The notes: generated from the letters alone by a model not told the origin. Positions 1 through 14,728 are shown, numbered from the stretch's first letter. The stretch is DNA of 64,000 nt from Struthidea cinerea (GCA_013397865.1 VZTI01004803.1:3318139-3382138), one strand, 5' to 3'. A program made the numbers and translations.

Positions 1-3000
1 AAAGTAATAAGACTTAGTTGTAATACTACTTCAGGGGCCTCTGAAGATTCAGTTGCTAATCCACTTTTATATGTAAATTACATAAATCATTGATTTATAT
101 GAAACTGAGGGGAAGGAGATGCTTGTGATTTTGCTAGGTAGAGAATCAAGGCCTATGTAATTGTCAGCTCTAAGAGTTATAAAATTAAAAGAAAAACAAA
201 CCCCTTCAGAATAGCAAGAGTATCCAGTTCATCATCATTCTGCAAACTGGTACCTTTATGGGTTTTGCTCTTCTTCTTTTCCATCCCCACTGTTCTTAAT
301 AATTCAGTACCTTCTTTCTTTAATCATATTATTAAAGGCAATAGACTGATGATTCATTTTGCTTTCTTTGCTCTCTCAGTGATGTCCATTAATGAAGACT
401 TACTTTTCAGCGCCATTGACTCAGTTACCTAAATTATTTATTTGGTTGAGCAGTTCAGTGTATCAAACTTTTTTTCTCAGTGTAGCAACTACTTATAGCT
501 CAGATTAGAGTTTCATATTGATTTTCTCCTAGAAAATTTGTATGAAATGGATTGTGCTTTAAAATGCCAGAAGTGGTAAAAGCACGTCTAAAGAAGGTAT
601 AGCTAAAAAGATAACAATAATTCCTCTTGCTGTAGCAGTTTTTACAGTTGTTCTTCTTTACATCTTGTATGAGTAAAAGACTTTTGAAAACTGTCATGGT
701 GCTGAAATTCCCATAAAGAAGCTCATTTTCTGCTGGTTAGGGTATTGGCCTAAGGTATCAAAGTCAGACATACATTTTCTACCTTTTGCACTCAGCACAG
801 ACTATTAGTCCCCGGCCACTCTAAATCAGAAAAAAACCCAGGTTTTAATGTCTTCCCCACCCAAAGTCTGTACACTAAATCATCACTTCCAGAAGACTTC
901 ATGTAAATGTTCAAAGAATGAATACATATTAAGAATATTTATTTCACAGAAAATTTTTGAGATGCTTTACTTGCATCAATGATTGCCCATTACCTTGGTT
1001 GTCCTGTCTCTAAGGAAACCTAGGTTGCTTGTTGGATATGTTGGCATTGCTCAACTTCATTTTCTCCCAGTTTTTTCCTCTCCTAAGACCATCAAAGTCA
1101 TAATGCCTCCTTCAGCTGCTTTCCCAACTGATCCTACCATCCTTTCCTACTCCTATTTCGTAACAAAAATCTTTTTAAAGATTTAATTGCTTTCAGTCTT
1201 TCATGTAATCCAGTAAACAGAAGTATTTGTTTCTACACAACTTCTTGAAAAAAAAATAGTCTGATAAATTCTCTCCATTGTGCTTCATATGACATTGTAA
1301 AAAGTTATTTTCTTTGTTATGCCCACATTCATAGACTTCTGCATAATGTTCATATCACTGATTCAGACTCTCCACTGTAGATGAATATTGGCAAACCTGT
1401 CAGTCCCAAAAAAAGAAAAAAACATTTCTGTGAAATAATGTTACTTTCGAGGAACATCTTCTTCAGCTAAATACAGTAGTTTGGGATGATGGAAAAAGCT
1501 TTTTCCATTCAAAGTCCATGATCATCTGGTGGTTAGATTCCTAGGAATATCTGCACAATTCTGATAAATTACGTAAGACCTGTGTAAAGCAGTTATCAGA
1601 GACAAGGGTGGAAGCTTGATTGAGCACAAAAGAGTACAAATTAGTAGAAATTATAAAAGAAAAATGGAAGGTGAAACTTACAATAAAATGTGACTAATAT
1701 TTGGCAGATGGAAAAGCTCTTTATTTTCTATTTAGTTTGTTATGGAAATGATACAGAAAAAGCTCTGAATGCAGAACTCTTGGAAATTCCTTGACTGGAG
1801 ACCTAGTATCACCACCTGCAGCTATGTCTGCAGAATGTGACTTTGGGAGAATTGACAGAGGCCATTGTATTTTCTCCAGATAGGAGGAATGTTTATTCCT
1901 AGGCATGGTGTGACACCAAGTACCATGGTGTTTCAGCACTGCACAAGTAATACCAAATTTTATTTTGAAGCATTTTTTTGATCAAGAAAAATATTTGATC
2001 TCTCCATTTTTCAGAAACAAACAGAAGCACAGAGGAAGACTGAAAGTCATATTTTTCTCTGTAGTAGACCATGAAACTATTTATATGTGGGAGATGAATG
2101 ATATTTCCCATCAGGGAAACCTCAGGGTAACCCCACTATTGTAAGCAATTGCATATGGGAGCAAGACCATCCTTTAAATTACTAACTTGTAATGAAAAAG
2201 AAATTTTTAGCAAACAGACTGAGAAACGTCACTCAGATCCTTAGCGTATATCTTATTAAAAACTAGATTGGCAATGCTAGGTTTTCAGTATATCCCATTA
2301 TTGGTCCTTAATTCCAATAATGTAGAGCAGATTCCCTCCTCATTACTGCTGGGTTTTATTGTACAATACAGGTAACAAATACATTATTTTCCATTTGACA
2401 GCATAGAAAATCATGTACTTATTCTCAAACCCAGTCCAGAGCATATAACCCCAATCTTTCATATCCTGAAACCTTCAGCACCATTCTGTACTGAAAAAAT
2501 TGAAGTGGAAAGTGTTTTGAAAATGTTTGACTAATGAATTTAAGTAGGTTTTATTAAATATTTTCTGAATTTAAATGCCTACAGAATACTTGGAAAAAGA
2601 GTGTCATTTTTGAAATATAAATTCCATAATTTCTGAATTAGTGAAAGAACTCTAGATAAAATTCCAGGCACTTCTTAGAGTGGATTCCTTCCTGGCCACC
2701 TCTTCACAGCACAACAAGCTCCTCTCTACAAAAACTTTTACTCGAGATGAAAGACTAGACATGATGCTGCTTATCTGGACTCTTAAATGTTTCAGCAAAA
2801 AAAGCAAAGTGAATGAAAAAAGCAACAAAATCTGAGGTAGGAAACGCCTTGCAGACATTTACCAGTATTCTGAGTGCAGCTTCACACCCCTGCTCCAAGG
2901 GATTTCTCTGTCTGTTCTCAAGCCGCGGCAGACACAGTGCAGCTGCATAATCATGGTTTAGATTGTTGAGAAAAGAGTTGCATGAGAAAGAACTGTAAGA

Positions 3001-6000
3001 AGGGGGATGGTTGAACCCTCCTTGCTCAGAAGCTGCTTTCAATTCTCTGCTCTTTCGCTTGACCCCTGCCAAGGGTCCCTGCCCGTTCCTGGCCATGTAC
3101 CCCCATGATCCAGACTTGATCCTGTCTCACTGACTTGTTTTCATAGCTTAGACTTGCACTTGTCTCACCACCACAGGTTTGTCTGGCAACCCCTGGACTG
3201 TTGGCTGACCCTCATTGTCATCACCAAACTTGCTGTCCTCTGCTTCAGGTGTTATGGGACTGGACCTTTGTTAGTGCAATCACAGCCCTGCACCTGCCTT
3301 TGGTCACCCTTTGCTCCTGGCACGCTTTTCTTTAGAGAGTAGAGAGCATCCTGCTCGTGCTGCTCTCAGACAATATTTTCAAATACCATGAGAAATCATA
3401 ACACACACACTCAAAAAAATGAGAGAAAAAAATAGAAGACAAACTCAGCAATGGATAAAAATTCTTTGCAGGTCACCTTAGGCATTGCTTTCTTGGCAGA
3501 AACCAATTTGAGTATTTATAGCCAAGTTAAAACCCATTGAAAGTGCAGGTCAAAATGGAAACACTGACCCTTGCCTACTGCTGGGCTAGTGATCATCACC
3601 CCTGTCTAAGTACTTGTAAGCTGCTTGCAATAAAAAAACCTCTTAGTTTCAGCCCTCCAAGTGTCAGCCCTCTGTACTGGTTAATATTATCGAGGGAATC
3701 CTTGCCTGACAGAAAGTAATTTAGGATCCATTAAATATGATTACTTGGCCTTGAAAATGATGGATATTGAACAGAATTATAGGATCACTTTACAAAAGAA
3801 AGGTCTCTTTTACATCCTTTCTTGTGGGGCATTAAATAAAGTCTGAGAAAACTCCTAAGGGATTTCTGGCATTTATGGGTTACATTTATGAAAAGAAGGA
3901 TTGATATTCATATTAAAAACTCTAAAAATTTAACAGGGTGATGTGGTAAGCACATGGACAGCTGAGACATGTCTAAAAAGTGAGTGACATGTTCACCAAC
4001 TGTTTTCATTGCTTCAGTTATACTAGAGATATGAAAAGTGCCTTTAATTTCAGACTAATCTTTCATGTACTCTATTGGAATATTAACCCCAAGCGGTTTC
4101 CTAAGTTCCCCATACTTCTCACTGTATCTCTGTTTTTAACTAAAGTATTTATGCCAGAGGTTTTCAAAATTCTTAGGTCACTGTTTTCATCAATGTCCTT
4201 TACTAGCCATATGTTGACAGGGAATTTGTATAGAGTTGTATAGAGGCTTGATATGTTTATGCTGCTTTAACCTAACTGAAATCTATTCCTAAGAACTTAT
4301 TTTAGGTACATGGGAGGTTTAACCTCTTCATTACTAAATCCTCTGCCTAAAATTCAAAAATACAATGAAAATAGATGGTTTGATCTTCCTCATAAGTAAA
4401 ATTTTAAACTTTTAAAATAAAAGTTTTTAATTTTTATTTTTATTTTTCCATGAGAAGTTGGATTGGCTGACTTACCCTATGGAGAAGGTAGAAAATATGG
4501 CCCCCAAAATTAGAAAAAAATGTTTCTGGATGGCTCCCCCTGAAAAGAAATCCTTCTCAAGAATCAAGGAGAAAAAAGAAAGAAAATAAAAAGAAGATAA
4601 TAAGGAATAATTAGGTCTTCTGCTGTGATCTTCCTCATCTCATTGTTTCCCCATAAGATGCTGCCCTAGAAACCACAGCATCTTGAAATCCCGATCCTCA
4701 TTCTGATTATTCTCTATAGATAAGGGTTCACCTTACAAACAGAAATTTCAAGCACTTTATACCTGAATCTTCCTCATTAACCATAAGGCAACAAATTCAT
4801 CATTAAGTCAAAAAGCATATTCATCATCTACTTCATAGACATAAACACGACCACAGTTTGGGCACAGTACAAGGCATGGCCCACTGACAAATCTTGGCTT
4901 GTGCGCTTTCTGTTTTGAGATTAGGAGCAGGTTTAATATATCTTTGATGTAAGTTTCAAGCCAGTATTGTCAATGAATTCCCTGACAAACTGATTTTTGA
5001 TTGCAGTGTGTATATTGAGCATATATTCAGACATTGCAAGACTGTGGATGTGCACTTTGAACCATTCACATACACTGGCATTTAAATTTTAGTTATATTT
5101 TTAAATATTAGTATATCCTCTCAGTGACATTAAATCACCCCTCTGGTTTCTAGACCTGACTATATACAGTGCACACTGGAAGAAAGTCCAACCCCTTCCA
5201 GAGGCAGCCTTTCTGCTACTTCATATTATGTGGGATCGCTTGTACCTGTGTAAACATGGCACAATATTTTATGGGACTACGGTGCTTTAATTTATACTGA
5301 CAACAGCTGCTACATGCATAGAGCTGGGGAGATCTCGGGAAATCTCTGCTTCAACAGCAAAGTAGGTTAACTCTGAGCTGTTTTCTTTTAACTAGTAAAA
5401 CAGCAACACTCAGCAGCTTCGTGCCTCAGGCACACATCACATACAGACACATGGGTTTAAATTCCAGTCTTGCCAACTGCAGAGCAGAGCAGTGAAGTGG
5501 GATTTTCCACATCCCTTATGAATGCCTTAGCTATTTGTTTGTCCAGGAAGAGGGACAGTCTCACTTTCCAGTTTCAATCAGGAAAAACACATGCTTGAAA
5601 TGAGACAACTTCAGCAAAAAGGGTTGTGTTAAAACTGATAGATGGCTCAAAAAAAAATAGTTTTAGTAAATGAGTATTTTCTAATAAAAAGGGGTTTCAT
5701 CAGGCAATTCTTGACCAGTTCCACTAAGGTAAGCTTTGCACAAATTTTGGTGACTTTATAATATGTAAGAAAATATAATTAAATTTACACAAAAACATTT
5801 TCTGATAGTATCATTATAGTTTCATAATCCTCAGCATGCAAACTAATGTAGTACTTAACCTCTCCCTTTTTGAAAGGAATTTATGATTACATTTCTGGGA
5901 ATATTTAGAAACATACGAAGTTTCTTTTTGTTTATTCTTTCTTTTCAGTACATAACTGGAATCCTGCTGGAGATAATGCTACCTGAAAAGTTCTCTCAGC

Positions 6001-9000
6001 CAAGTATAGAAGGAGATGCAGAGGGAAAAAAAAAGATACGTGGTTGTAAAGAAAGGAGCACTAGTCAGTCTTTGATCACGATACTAAAAATCTTTATTAA
6101 CTATATTCCAATGTATGGAAGTGCACATAAAAATATTTTTTTAATTATGCAAATCTAATTATTCCTTAGACAGCAATCTTAGGTAGCCAGACTAAGTCAG
6201 AAACACATTTTTATGGTGGCATATAAAATCCTGCCAAAACAGGAGCTCATAATGGAAGTGCTAAAACAACCTTAGCACTTCAAGTGCAAAGAGTATAATC
6301 AAATTTAAAAACTATTTTATCTCACCCATTAAGTGTATTGTCACAAACTGGCTGTTCAACAGGAAAATAGATGATGACAGCATACAAGCAATATAAATCA
6401 GGATCAATTGATGCTGTTTGTCATATGTATTTTGTAAGTTTTAAGAATAAAATACATTACACAGTTTTCAGTGCTGCATTTTTTTATAAATGCTGCTGAT
6501 TGATGCTGAAGTAATCCAGCAAGTTGTGTTGCAGTATACATTTTCTTGTACATCTTTCTCCTCTCAGTGCTAGAAGTGAAGATAATGAGAAGTTGCAATA
6601 CCCAGACTGGAGAGAACAACATTTCATTCTGTGAGAGAGTTTAGAAATGTGTCCTTTACTTTACTTGAGTGCATCAAAACAGTATCCTAAGTTTTTTAGT
6701 TTCAGGCTCTTCCAGGGTTACATATACCTTTGAAATTTGCCAGGTTTTTTCTGAGGGTTAAATGTTTTGCAACACCAGCTCTCACCCTGCTGTACCCATA
6801 CATAAGCACCTAAACATCTTTCCTTTGCATTTCTGTGATTACCCTGCACTACAGCGTTATAAAAACAGTGCTGAACACCATGGTCATACATCACGATGCT
6901 CTGCTGTTACCACATGTATTTCTGAATTTATGATGTCATGCACTGTTGGAACCCTATCAGAAAATGATAAAATTTAGACCAGGAGTGAAACTAAATAGAT
7001 TCTATAACTTCTCTTGTTTCATTCTATCATTTTTCTTTCGTTGTTTTTCTTTCTCCTAAACAGTGCCATTTTCAAGGTACTGGCAGGTGGCCTGGAGAAG
7101 ACAGTGGAGATCTGTTATTCCTTGCAGTGACTAGTATAGATAGACTCCTGAACAAATATCTGAAGTTGTGCTGTGACATTAAAACAAAGGTTCTGAAGAT
7201 TTGAATGAAGACATGGCTTGGCAAATACTGAGTGGAACTGAGAGCAATCTTAGGGTCCACTCAGACAAAAACATAGGATGATGCAGGACTGTGAAGAGCA
7301 GTAAAGCCATTATGAATTGGCCAACTTTGACTATTGCTGATTAGCAGGTAATTATGGCATTCTTAGTTAATCAATCATTCATCTTGAAATTAAGACGCTT
7401 GCAACCACTGAGTGATCATCTTTTTCTCTAACTCATAAACCTGGGTAAAACAAGAGGTTATGTTGGTTTGTGCTCACTGGGCTCCCAAAATGTGCTAAGG
7501 CAAGTAATGGGATACATGGAACCATTTTCCTTTCAGTCCAGTTGTCAGCAATCACTAACAGAATCAAAACCTTCTCTTTGGACTGCTGTTTTGGTTTCCA
7601 ATCTTTCTGTATATTGTACTGATCTCTTCCAGGGGACTTTTAAGTGCTGGGATTGTTTACTTTATCTATTCATTAGTGGAACTTCTACAGGTTATGAAGT
7701 CTTCTTAAGTTATTAAGTTGTTACAATACAAAAAAATGTGTGGAAAATGTGTAGAAAAAAATGTTCTATGTAAACTCAGAATTCATTATAGGATGGCAAA
7801 ATTTTGCCATGCTTTTGCTGGATCAGAGACAGACCCTACATAGTGAAGCACCTTCAGCTTTTGACTTACTGAAACAGGAGTTTGAATGAAAAGTTACCAC
7901 ACTCAGACCACAGAGCCCAGGAAGTTGCTCATAACATTATTTGCTTTCTGGCTAAGGGTTAAAGCAGAAGCTGGAAACTGAAGACTGCATCAGGATTTTC
8001 AGAATATCTATAGACTAGTGATCATGCTGCTGGGCAGATGAAGTATCAGAGTGAGTTTTGAAGGCAACGGTATCATTTATTCACACTGTTTGGCTGTGGA
8101 AATCTTTCAGAGGTTAGCTCCGGGCAGCACACTCAGTATAACAAGCAAGAAAGCATCTTCTTCTGGCTAACTCAAGCATGTGCATTAGGTGAAGACAGGT
8201 TGTGGAACTTCATGCCTAAGCCTGGCAGCTTGGTTATGCTATCAGTCTGTGCAGTGATATCAGATGACTGATGTCAAGCAAAGAAAGTAGTTTGGACTTT
8301 GTCCTACAAAAGCCCCAACGTACCCACTAGGGCAAGGATAGACAGGGATGGTGAACAGATGAAATTCAGATTGTCATAAATGGAAACACAACTACTTCCA
8401 GATTTTAAGAGGATCACATGGAGCTCTTATGATTGACCAGACATCCAAGATATATTGTTTCACCTAAGGGACCCCAAGAGTACTTAAACTACAAATAGCT
8501 GACAATGTCCGTAACATATGGTAAAATATGATCTGTGGAAGTAAGGGATGGGACCCTGAAAAATCAGCATTTCCTGTCTCTCAAATGCAAAGGGCAGTAG
8601 ACAGATGTGGGCTGGCATTTAAAGGTGTTACACTCTCCTGACAGTTCTGGAGTAGTCAAGAACACACAAGTAAATGTGTAGGCTGACATGAGTACCCATA
8701 ATATATTTTAGTAACTGGAGGGCTTGGCAGCTGTGTAAAATTTACCAATTTTCTATTTTCTTCTTTTTGTTACTCATGTTAAGGTAATTTAAAGCTGAAG
8801 TCAGAAGGGTGAAGCACTGTGAGAGGGAAAATATCTTTTACCTTAATATCCAATCCTATAGATCTTATGCAAGTAAATATCTAGCCTTAGAAGCCAAAAG
8901 TGCATTTTTCTCCAAGCTAATAATGTTATCCTCCCTGCAATATTACTTTAGTTGACATTAAGCATATCTATTAAGTTTCAACATATTTCTTGAGTTATCA

Positions 9001-10014
9001 GGTCATTTGATGATTTGACAATTTGATTTGTCAAGATTCTCTGCAGTGTAGATAAAACTAATTGTATTGACAGGAGTTTTTGGGCAAGCCACTACAAGGG
9101 ACACTGGAGTTTAAGAATAGAAAGGATTTCATAGCTCATCAAATCCAATTTCCTGCTGCCACAGGTGGTCAAAGGTTTCATGTTCTACTGCTGTTATATT
9201 TCTGGAAAAATAAATATACGGCTTTCTTAATTGTCTCACTTCAAGCCTTACAAGTTTTGCTGCTACTTAAGATTCTCAGTTTCCCTCTCCTTTCATCTAC
9301 CTAGTGATCCATATTGAAAATTGAGGCAAAATATTCAAAAGTATTTTGAACCATGCATAGTTTATTCTCCGTTGCTCCTTTATCTTCAGTGAACAGGGTT
9401 GTCACTTAATGTTCTCTTAAATTTATGTGGATGAAGAACCTTTTGTTATATATTTTTTAAGACTTACAATGTTTGATTTTCGGTAAATCTTATTTCACCA
9501 CTACAATTTGCATCACTGATGTTTAGCTTTCCTTGCTGACCACTCTTGGTTTAATTAATTCTTCTAATTTCTTGAAATTCACGCTTTCTTTTGAAATCAA
9601 TAAATCCAAAGACCAACTTCTATTAATCCACTGGACAATCAAAAAGTTACCTGTATGTGATCACTTAAAAGGCTGTTTTTATGACCAGCTATTCTTTAGT
9701 GCACATGCCACTTCAAAAATCAAATGTAAATCAGTTCTAAAATAGAATCAGCTCTATTTGATTCAGTAATCATTCAGTATTGTCTACCACATCTGGGGAT
9801 AACTGGTTCTGAATATTCTTATTGACATTTTTTTCCCAGGGAGTGACACAGAAACGGATCTGTCCAGCAGTAATTTTGACTATTGTGTTTCTAGCTCATT
9901 TATTTCCCCTTAATTAAAGCTGTGGTCCCACAGATCTATAAACCAGTTTAAATGGTAGATCCTTTTATCTTTCAAACCTCCATCAGCTCCAGCTACATTT
10001 AATTTTGTCCCTAA
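1..10014. other. Intergenic AT-rich DNA, no gene found
   Basis: I see no supportable coding gene. All open frames are short (about 60-115 codons), lack recognisable domains and are not joined by plausible splice sites. The stretch at about 2,870-3,340 is richer in GC and may hold an old unidentified repeat. A perfect 20-base palindrome lies at 1,489-1,508. In human the region upstream of ZNF770 is also gene-poor, as I recall, so an empty flank is expected. Confidence 0.6.
1489..1508. repeat. Perfect 20-base palindrome
   Basis: The half-site ATGGAAAAAG is followed directly by its complement CTTTTTCCAT, centred on an AGCT. No gene is nearby. It may be chance in AT-rich DNA. Confidence 0.9.
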
Positions 10015-10415
10015 TCCCATCTCCAAGGATGGAGACCTCACAACATCTCTGGGCAACCTCTTCCAGTGTTTTACCATTGTCAAAGCAAAAAAGTTGGGGA
10101 TTTTTTCCTCACGTTTAGGTGAAATTTCCTGGGTTTCAGTCTGTACCTCTTGCCTCCTGCCCTTGCACTGGCAACCACAGAGAGCAGTCCAGCTCCAGCT
10201 TCTTCCCTCCCTGCCTCCCTCCCTCCCATTACATATTTAAACACATTGATAAGTTCCCTGCTAAGTCTTCTCTTTCTGAGGCTAAACAGTCACAGCTCTT
10301 TGAGCTTCTCCTCACAGAGCAGATGTTACTTAATCATCTTAGTGGCTTTTTGCTGGACTCATTCCAGTATGTCCAGCTCTCCCTTGTACTGGGGAGCCCA
10401 GCAGTGGGCATAGTA
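10015..10415 (-). mobile_element. CR1 LINE 3' fragment (antisense)
   Basis: On the minus strand this reads as the CR1 3' region: a tract meaning 'gaacaggttgcccagagatg', then a 'gagactccatccttgg' equivalent. On the plus strand the typical antisense CR1 phrases appear ('gaggctaaacagtcacagctc', 'gctggactcattccagtatg', 'ggggagcccagcagtgggca'). It is 5'-truncated and diverged. A CCCT-rich tract at 10,199-10,228 interrupts it. Confidence 0.8.
10199..10228. repeat. CCCT-rich simple repeat
   Basis: A short pyrimidine tract of imperfect ccct/ccctg units lies inside the CR1 fragment, probably expanded after insertion. Confidence 0.8.
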
Positions 10416-13400
10416 CTGAGAACATGTTTTGTTTTCTCCAGATCTGTTTTTGTTTATGTTCATTTTACTAGTTCCACAAAAGGAATTAATTTCCATTTTA
10501 TGAAAAGTCATTTTTAGCTCCTGCATGCACATGTATACCTTGGAATTAAATTGCACAATTTAATGTTTCGGTGTTGTAAGGAATACTTTATCACTCAGAG
10601 GCCACCTAAGCTAGCAAATGGCACTGCACGTGCAAAGTCAGAAACTTAAAACTCACATATTAGGCACAGCATGCATGATTTTATATTGCATTTTAATTTT
10701 TCACTTCTATATCATCAGAAATTTCTTTTAAATTGAAACAAATGAATCTACAGGAAGGAGGTGAAGAGAAGGGGAACTTTCTATGGAGTATGTCAATCTG
10801 TAGATTAATACATTGATTCCATTTGAGAGCCTGAATGTACCCGTCTTTCCACTGAGATACCCACTGTGCAATCAGTGGTAATTTAAAAATCAATTGTTCT
10901 TCTGTAGTAATTAGGTTTGTCCATTTAAACAGATATAATTGATAGAGCCTGCAACTAATTTCAAAGCAGGGATTCTTTAGGGATTCTAGAGATTAAGAGC
11001 TGTGAGCCAGCAATTTGTGGGTTTTTCACTCAACAAATGAACATCTACATACACTGGTTTGTGTATAAGTTTCAAGTACATTATACCAGATAAGAAAATT
11101 ATTTTGAAATATACTGCTAAACAAAGCATAATATATTGCTAGACAAAGCCAAAAAGTTAATGAAAGTGATTGCAGTTAGGTACAACTGTATCTTAAAAGT
11201 ACTGAAATATAATTATTCTTACATGTCATAGAATTAAATGTGTTGCCTTTAAAATTTCATCATCTTCTTTTGAAATTTCTCTTTCTTTTCCCTACGTTTT
11301 TATAAGTCTGGCTGAATAAAGTTTACTTTCCTCAAAAATTTCATTGAAAGTTGTTTTTTGTTTTGAGCATACAGAGAGAATTTATGGAGCTCTTGCCACA
11401 CAGTGCTTAATCAAATAAAATATGATACTTGCATATGTAGAATACATATTTCTGAGATTCATTAAACAACTATCTTCCCTCAAGGCAATTCATTGTTATG
11501 CACCAGAGGGCTTTAAGATGGACTATTTAGGGAGAAAAAAAAAAAGGCAGAAAATAGGACAAGAGAAAAAGGAAGAAACCTAAGACTAACATGAAATGCA
11601 TATTCACAGTTTTAAAAGCCTTTGCAATTTACTGCAGCCCTGAGGTGGCATTAATTGACACATTAGCAAGTTATATACTGTGTTATGTGTCTATTTAGCC
11701 TGTAACACAATAAAAATAACACCAGGGGAATCGCTGTAACACATTGCATATACAGCTTGTGTTTAGAGTAGGGAACACCTTACAAAAGCAGACAAGAGGA
11801 GATTAATGATAATGTGTTGCAGTTAACTCACAGACTGTCCCTGCAACTCATGTAATTGAATTGCCAACTGTCAGCTTGCAGAGACATCTTCACAATATTT
11901 TAAGGGAAAATCTTATACTTCCTAAAAACTAATGGGAATAGAAATTTATCTGAACGAGGTCTGGCTTTCCATATCAATATGGAATACAGCATATATCCAC
12001 AAAAAGACTATTCACTGATTTTCTGTTAAAACTCAGACTGAGATGCTAATACTTACTCCAGATAGTGTGCCTTCTACAAGAAGTGGAGCGATATGCATTT
12101 AGAATAATAAGGTAAAAGGATTACATATCCTTATGTTCTTGTGTAAAATTTTCTTTTACAAATGAAGGAACAGCTCAGCATTTCAGGATCTTGAAATTCA
12201 GCACTAGCCAGTGAAACTATTCTGTTGCACAATTTTTATTTAAGGAAAGTTTAGGAATTCTTTCATTGTTAATTTTTTACATTTCATTTTCTTTGAAAAA
12301 AAATAATTTAAAAAAGGATCTTGCATGTAACCCTACAGCTATCACTAGAGCTAATTCTGTATAACCTCTCAAGTGCCAAGTTAGATAATAATCATGCAGC
12401 TTGTTTCAGTATGTTCCTGGTTTATTATCTGTTAAATGTAACCTCATCTAGATAAGTAAAACAAGGATAATATGTATACCAAAGCATGCACATTCTGAAT
12501 ATTCTGCATATTCTTAGCATGTAGAAAACTGTTACAAAATGTTAATATTAGTGTGCATGGGGAATGAATGGCATCTGGGTGTGGAAACATCAGAAAGAAA
12601 AACCAGCTGGAGAGTAGTTGCAAGAATGGTGTGTATCCATAGCACCTCGATTAACAGGTCATCAAGATCCCAGCACATGGCTACCTACAGCTTTGAAGCA
12701 CACAAGATGAGGCAAAGGGCAGTGAGTAAATCCCAATGACTTGCTGAAGAGGGACAGGATTGGGAAAATAAGCATGGTCAGGTTACAAAAAAGACCTATC
12801 CACAACCGAGATGTGGAAAGAAGGCAAAAGTGAATGGCTGAAATCAGTTTAGATTTAAAATAAATTCACTTTCCACTCTTAGGAGGTCTTGCATTGTTGC
12901 TACAATGTTGCAACACGATTTCCTACAAACCCTGCCTATTTTTCCTTTGGCATCATAAAAACATATAATTGACTCCACGTGTTTGCAGTGTTTTCTACAA
13001 AAACATACTGAATTAATTCACCTGTTTTGTTATAACAGAGCTAGAATTGAATATATAATCCAAAAATTATACTTTCTGCTAACTTCCAGAACTACACAAG
13101 AAGAATCTCAGCTGGTATTTATTGCAACAGCTTCATTAAAATTAAGAGAGCTACAACAACCTACACCAGCTGTGGGTCTGCTACACTAGTTTGCTACCAG
13201 GCACATGCAGAACTCAGTCCAGAGGTTTCATGAGCAGGCTGCTAAGGCTGGATATACTTTAAAATTAAATAGATGCTTTAGAAAGAAATATATATATATT
13301 TAGGTGATCTGCAGTTATTAAATGATGAATAATATTTCTGAATAGTTTTATGAGATGCACGTGGCAATTACTATGCACTTTTTATAGCTAGGGCATTGAC

Positions 13401-14728
13401 ATCTAGCAGCCTAAGTGACTTCCCTCTGGTCATATAGTGTTTCCAAGCTTGCAGCTCTAGGCTGTCCCAATCCCCATTTTAACCACAAGACTTGGCTCCC
13501 TTTCAGGGAGGTTAATATGCGACTGTATGCTACTGAAGCAACAATCAACATTAGCTAAGCTGTTTGCTCGAGCATTTCAGCTTAAATGGAAATAAATTTT
13601 GTTCTGTAGTGTTAAAATTTGGCTTGTGTGTTGTAAACTAGGTCAGATGTTATTTACACCACTGGCAATGAGAATGATTTGATTTCTAACATTGCTAAGA
13701 TAAGAAGTAGTGATTGTTCTACAGATAGTTTTTTTCTAGGTATCAGAAAAGGACATTTCTAGGTATCTCAAGGACAGTTCTTCGGAGACACCAGGGCCTG
13801 CAAAATTATCCTTAGGCTAGTAAATGCTGCCTACTTCTCTTTCATTGATGTACACAACATTCATGAGTAAACAATTACTTTTTTGTACATACAGCAGTTG
13901 TTTGGAGTTTCCTCAGCATAGATGATTTCTACTTGAATTCCCAGTAGGACTGGGAGAGAGGGCTTAACACCCAAAGCGGAAAGAGTTAGTTACCGCAGCC
14001 TTTTTAAAACTTTACCAATTTACATATGTGATTTTTTTGTTGGTTCTGCCCTCTTCTGTTCCTCCTGCTAAGAGTCAGATCCTAGCTTCATCCATTGTAC
14101 AGACATGGAGTCTTGATAAAAGGACAGCTGAAAAAAGATGAGTGAGCTGGCAGTCACGTTTTTCTAAGAAATGATTGCTGCACGTGCAAATAATTACTTG
14201 TTTAATTTCAGTCTGCACGAACAAAAGAAAATAAAGCTCTTAGGAAAATGCATCTATATGAAAAAATAAACCTCTTATAAACTTTATCTCTGGGAATTAC
14301 TTATTTTGTCTTCAGTGTTAAAATTTCACTCACAAAGATGGTCAAATCAATTATCTGATGTTTAAAAAGGTGAGGTTTGGCGAGTTGTCCTTTTTTTTTA
14401 AAAGAAAGAGAAAAGCACACAATACTGGTCCTCTGCAATTCCTGGGATATGGCAGATACCTTAAAAAAAATAAATTAAAAAAAAAATAGAAAAATATCTG
14501 CAATCTGTCTTTATGTGCTTTCGATAAAGAGTTTAAGATTTGACTAACAGAGTCCACATTGAGCTGTAAATGCAGGTGGCTAAGTCAAAAGTCTAGTGAC
14601 TAGAAATTCTCTGTCCCAATGGGGACAACGTAACGAGCCTCATCCATGTCCTTGTGTTTTATTAACAGACATTTACAATGAAGCTCTTACACTTTGCTGT
14701 GCCATTTGCATGTTCTTTTATGAGGCAG
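10416..14728. other. Intergenic AT-rich DNA, no gene found
   Basis: No supportable gene. It holds two imperfect tandem copies of a roughly 21-base unit at about 11,107-11,150, a TA-rich run near 13,290, and a MIR-like relic at 13,405-13,505. The stretch 11,590-11,910 is rich in TAATT/CAATT homeobox-type cores and lacks repeat character, so it could be a conserved non-coding element. That is a guess from composition only. Confidence 0.5.
13405..13505 (-). mobile_element. Possible ancient MIR/CORE-SINE-like relic
   Basis: The plus strand follows the order of an antisense MIR-type SINE: 'aagtgacttccctctggtca' (compare the 'agtgacttgcccaaggtca' motif), then 'gcagctctagg', 'tcccaatcccc', and 'tttaaccacaagacttggct' (compare 'cttaaccactagac'). 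The match was judged by eye against the remembered consensus. The tRNA-like head is not visible. Confidence 0.45.

Noticed and set aside
2755..3096. Open frame of 113 codons on the minus strand
   Set aside because: No domain, no splice context, low-complexity composition, and no recognised homologue. Length is within chance for 64 kb.
9110..9180. Possible inverted CR1 terminus
   Set aside because: Only a short vague similarity ('catcaaatccaatttcctgc'), too weak to call.
10119..10517. Open frame of 132 codons on the plus strand
   Set aside because: It lies in antisense CR1 sequence, so it is a shadow of the repeat.
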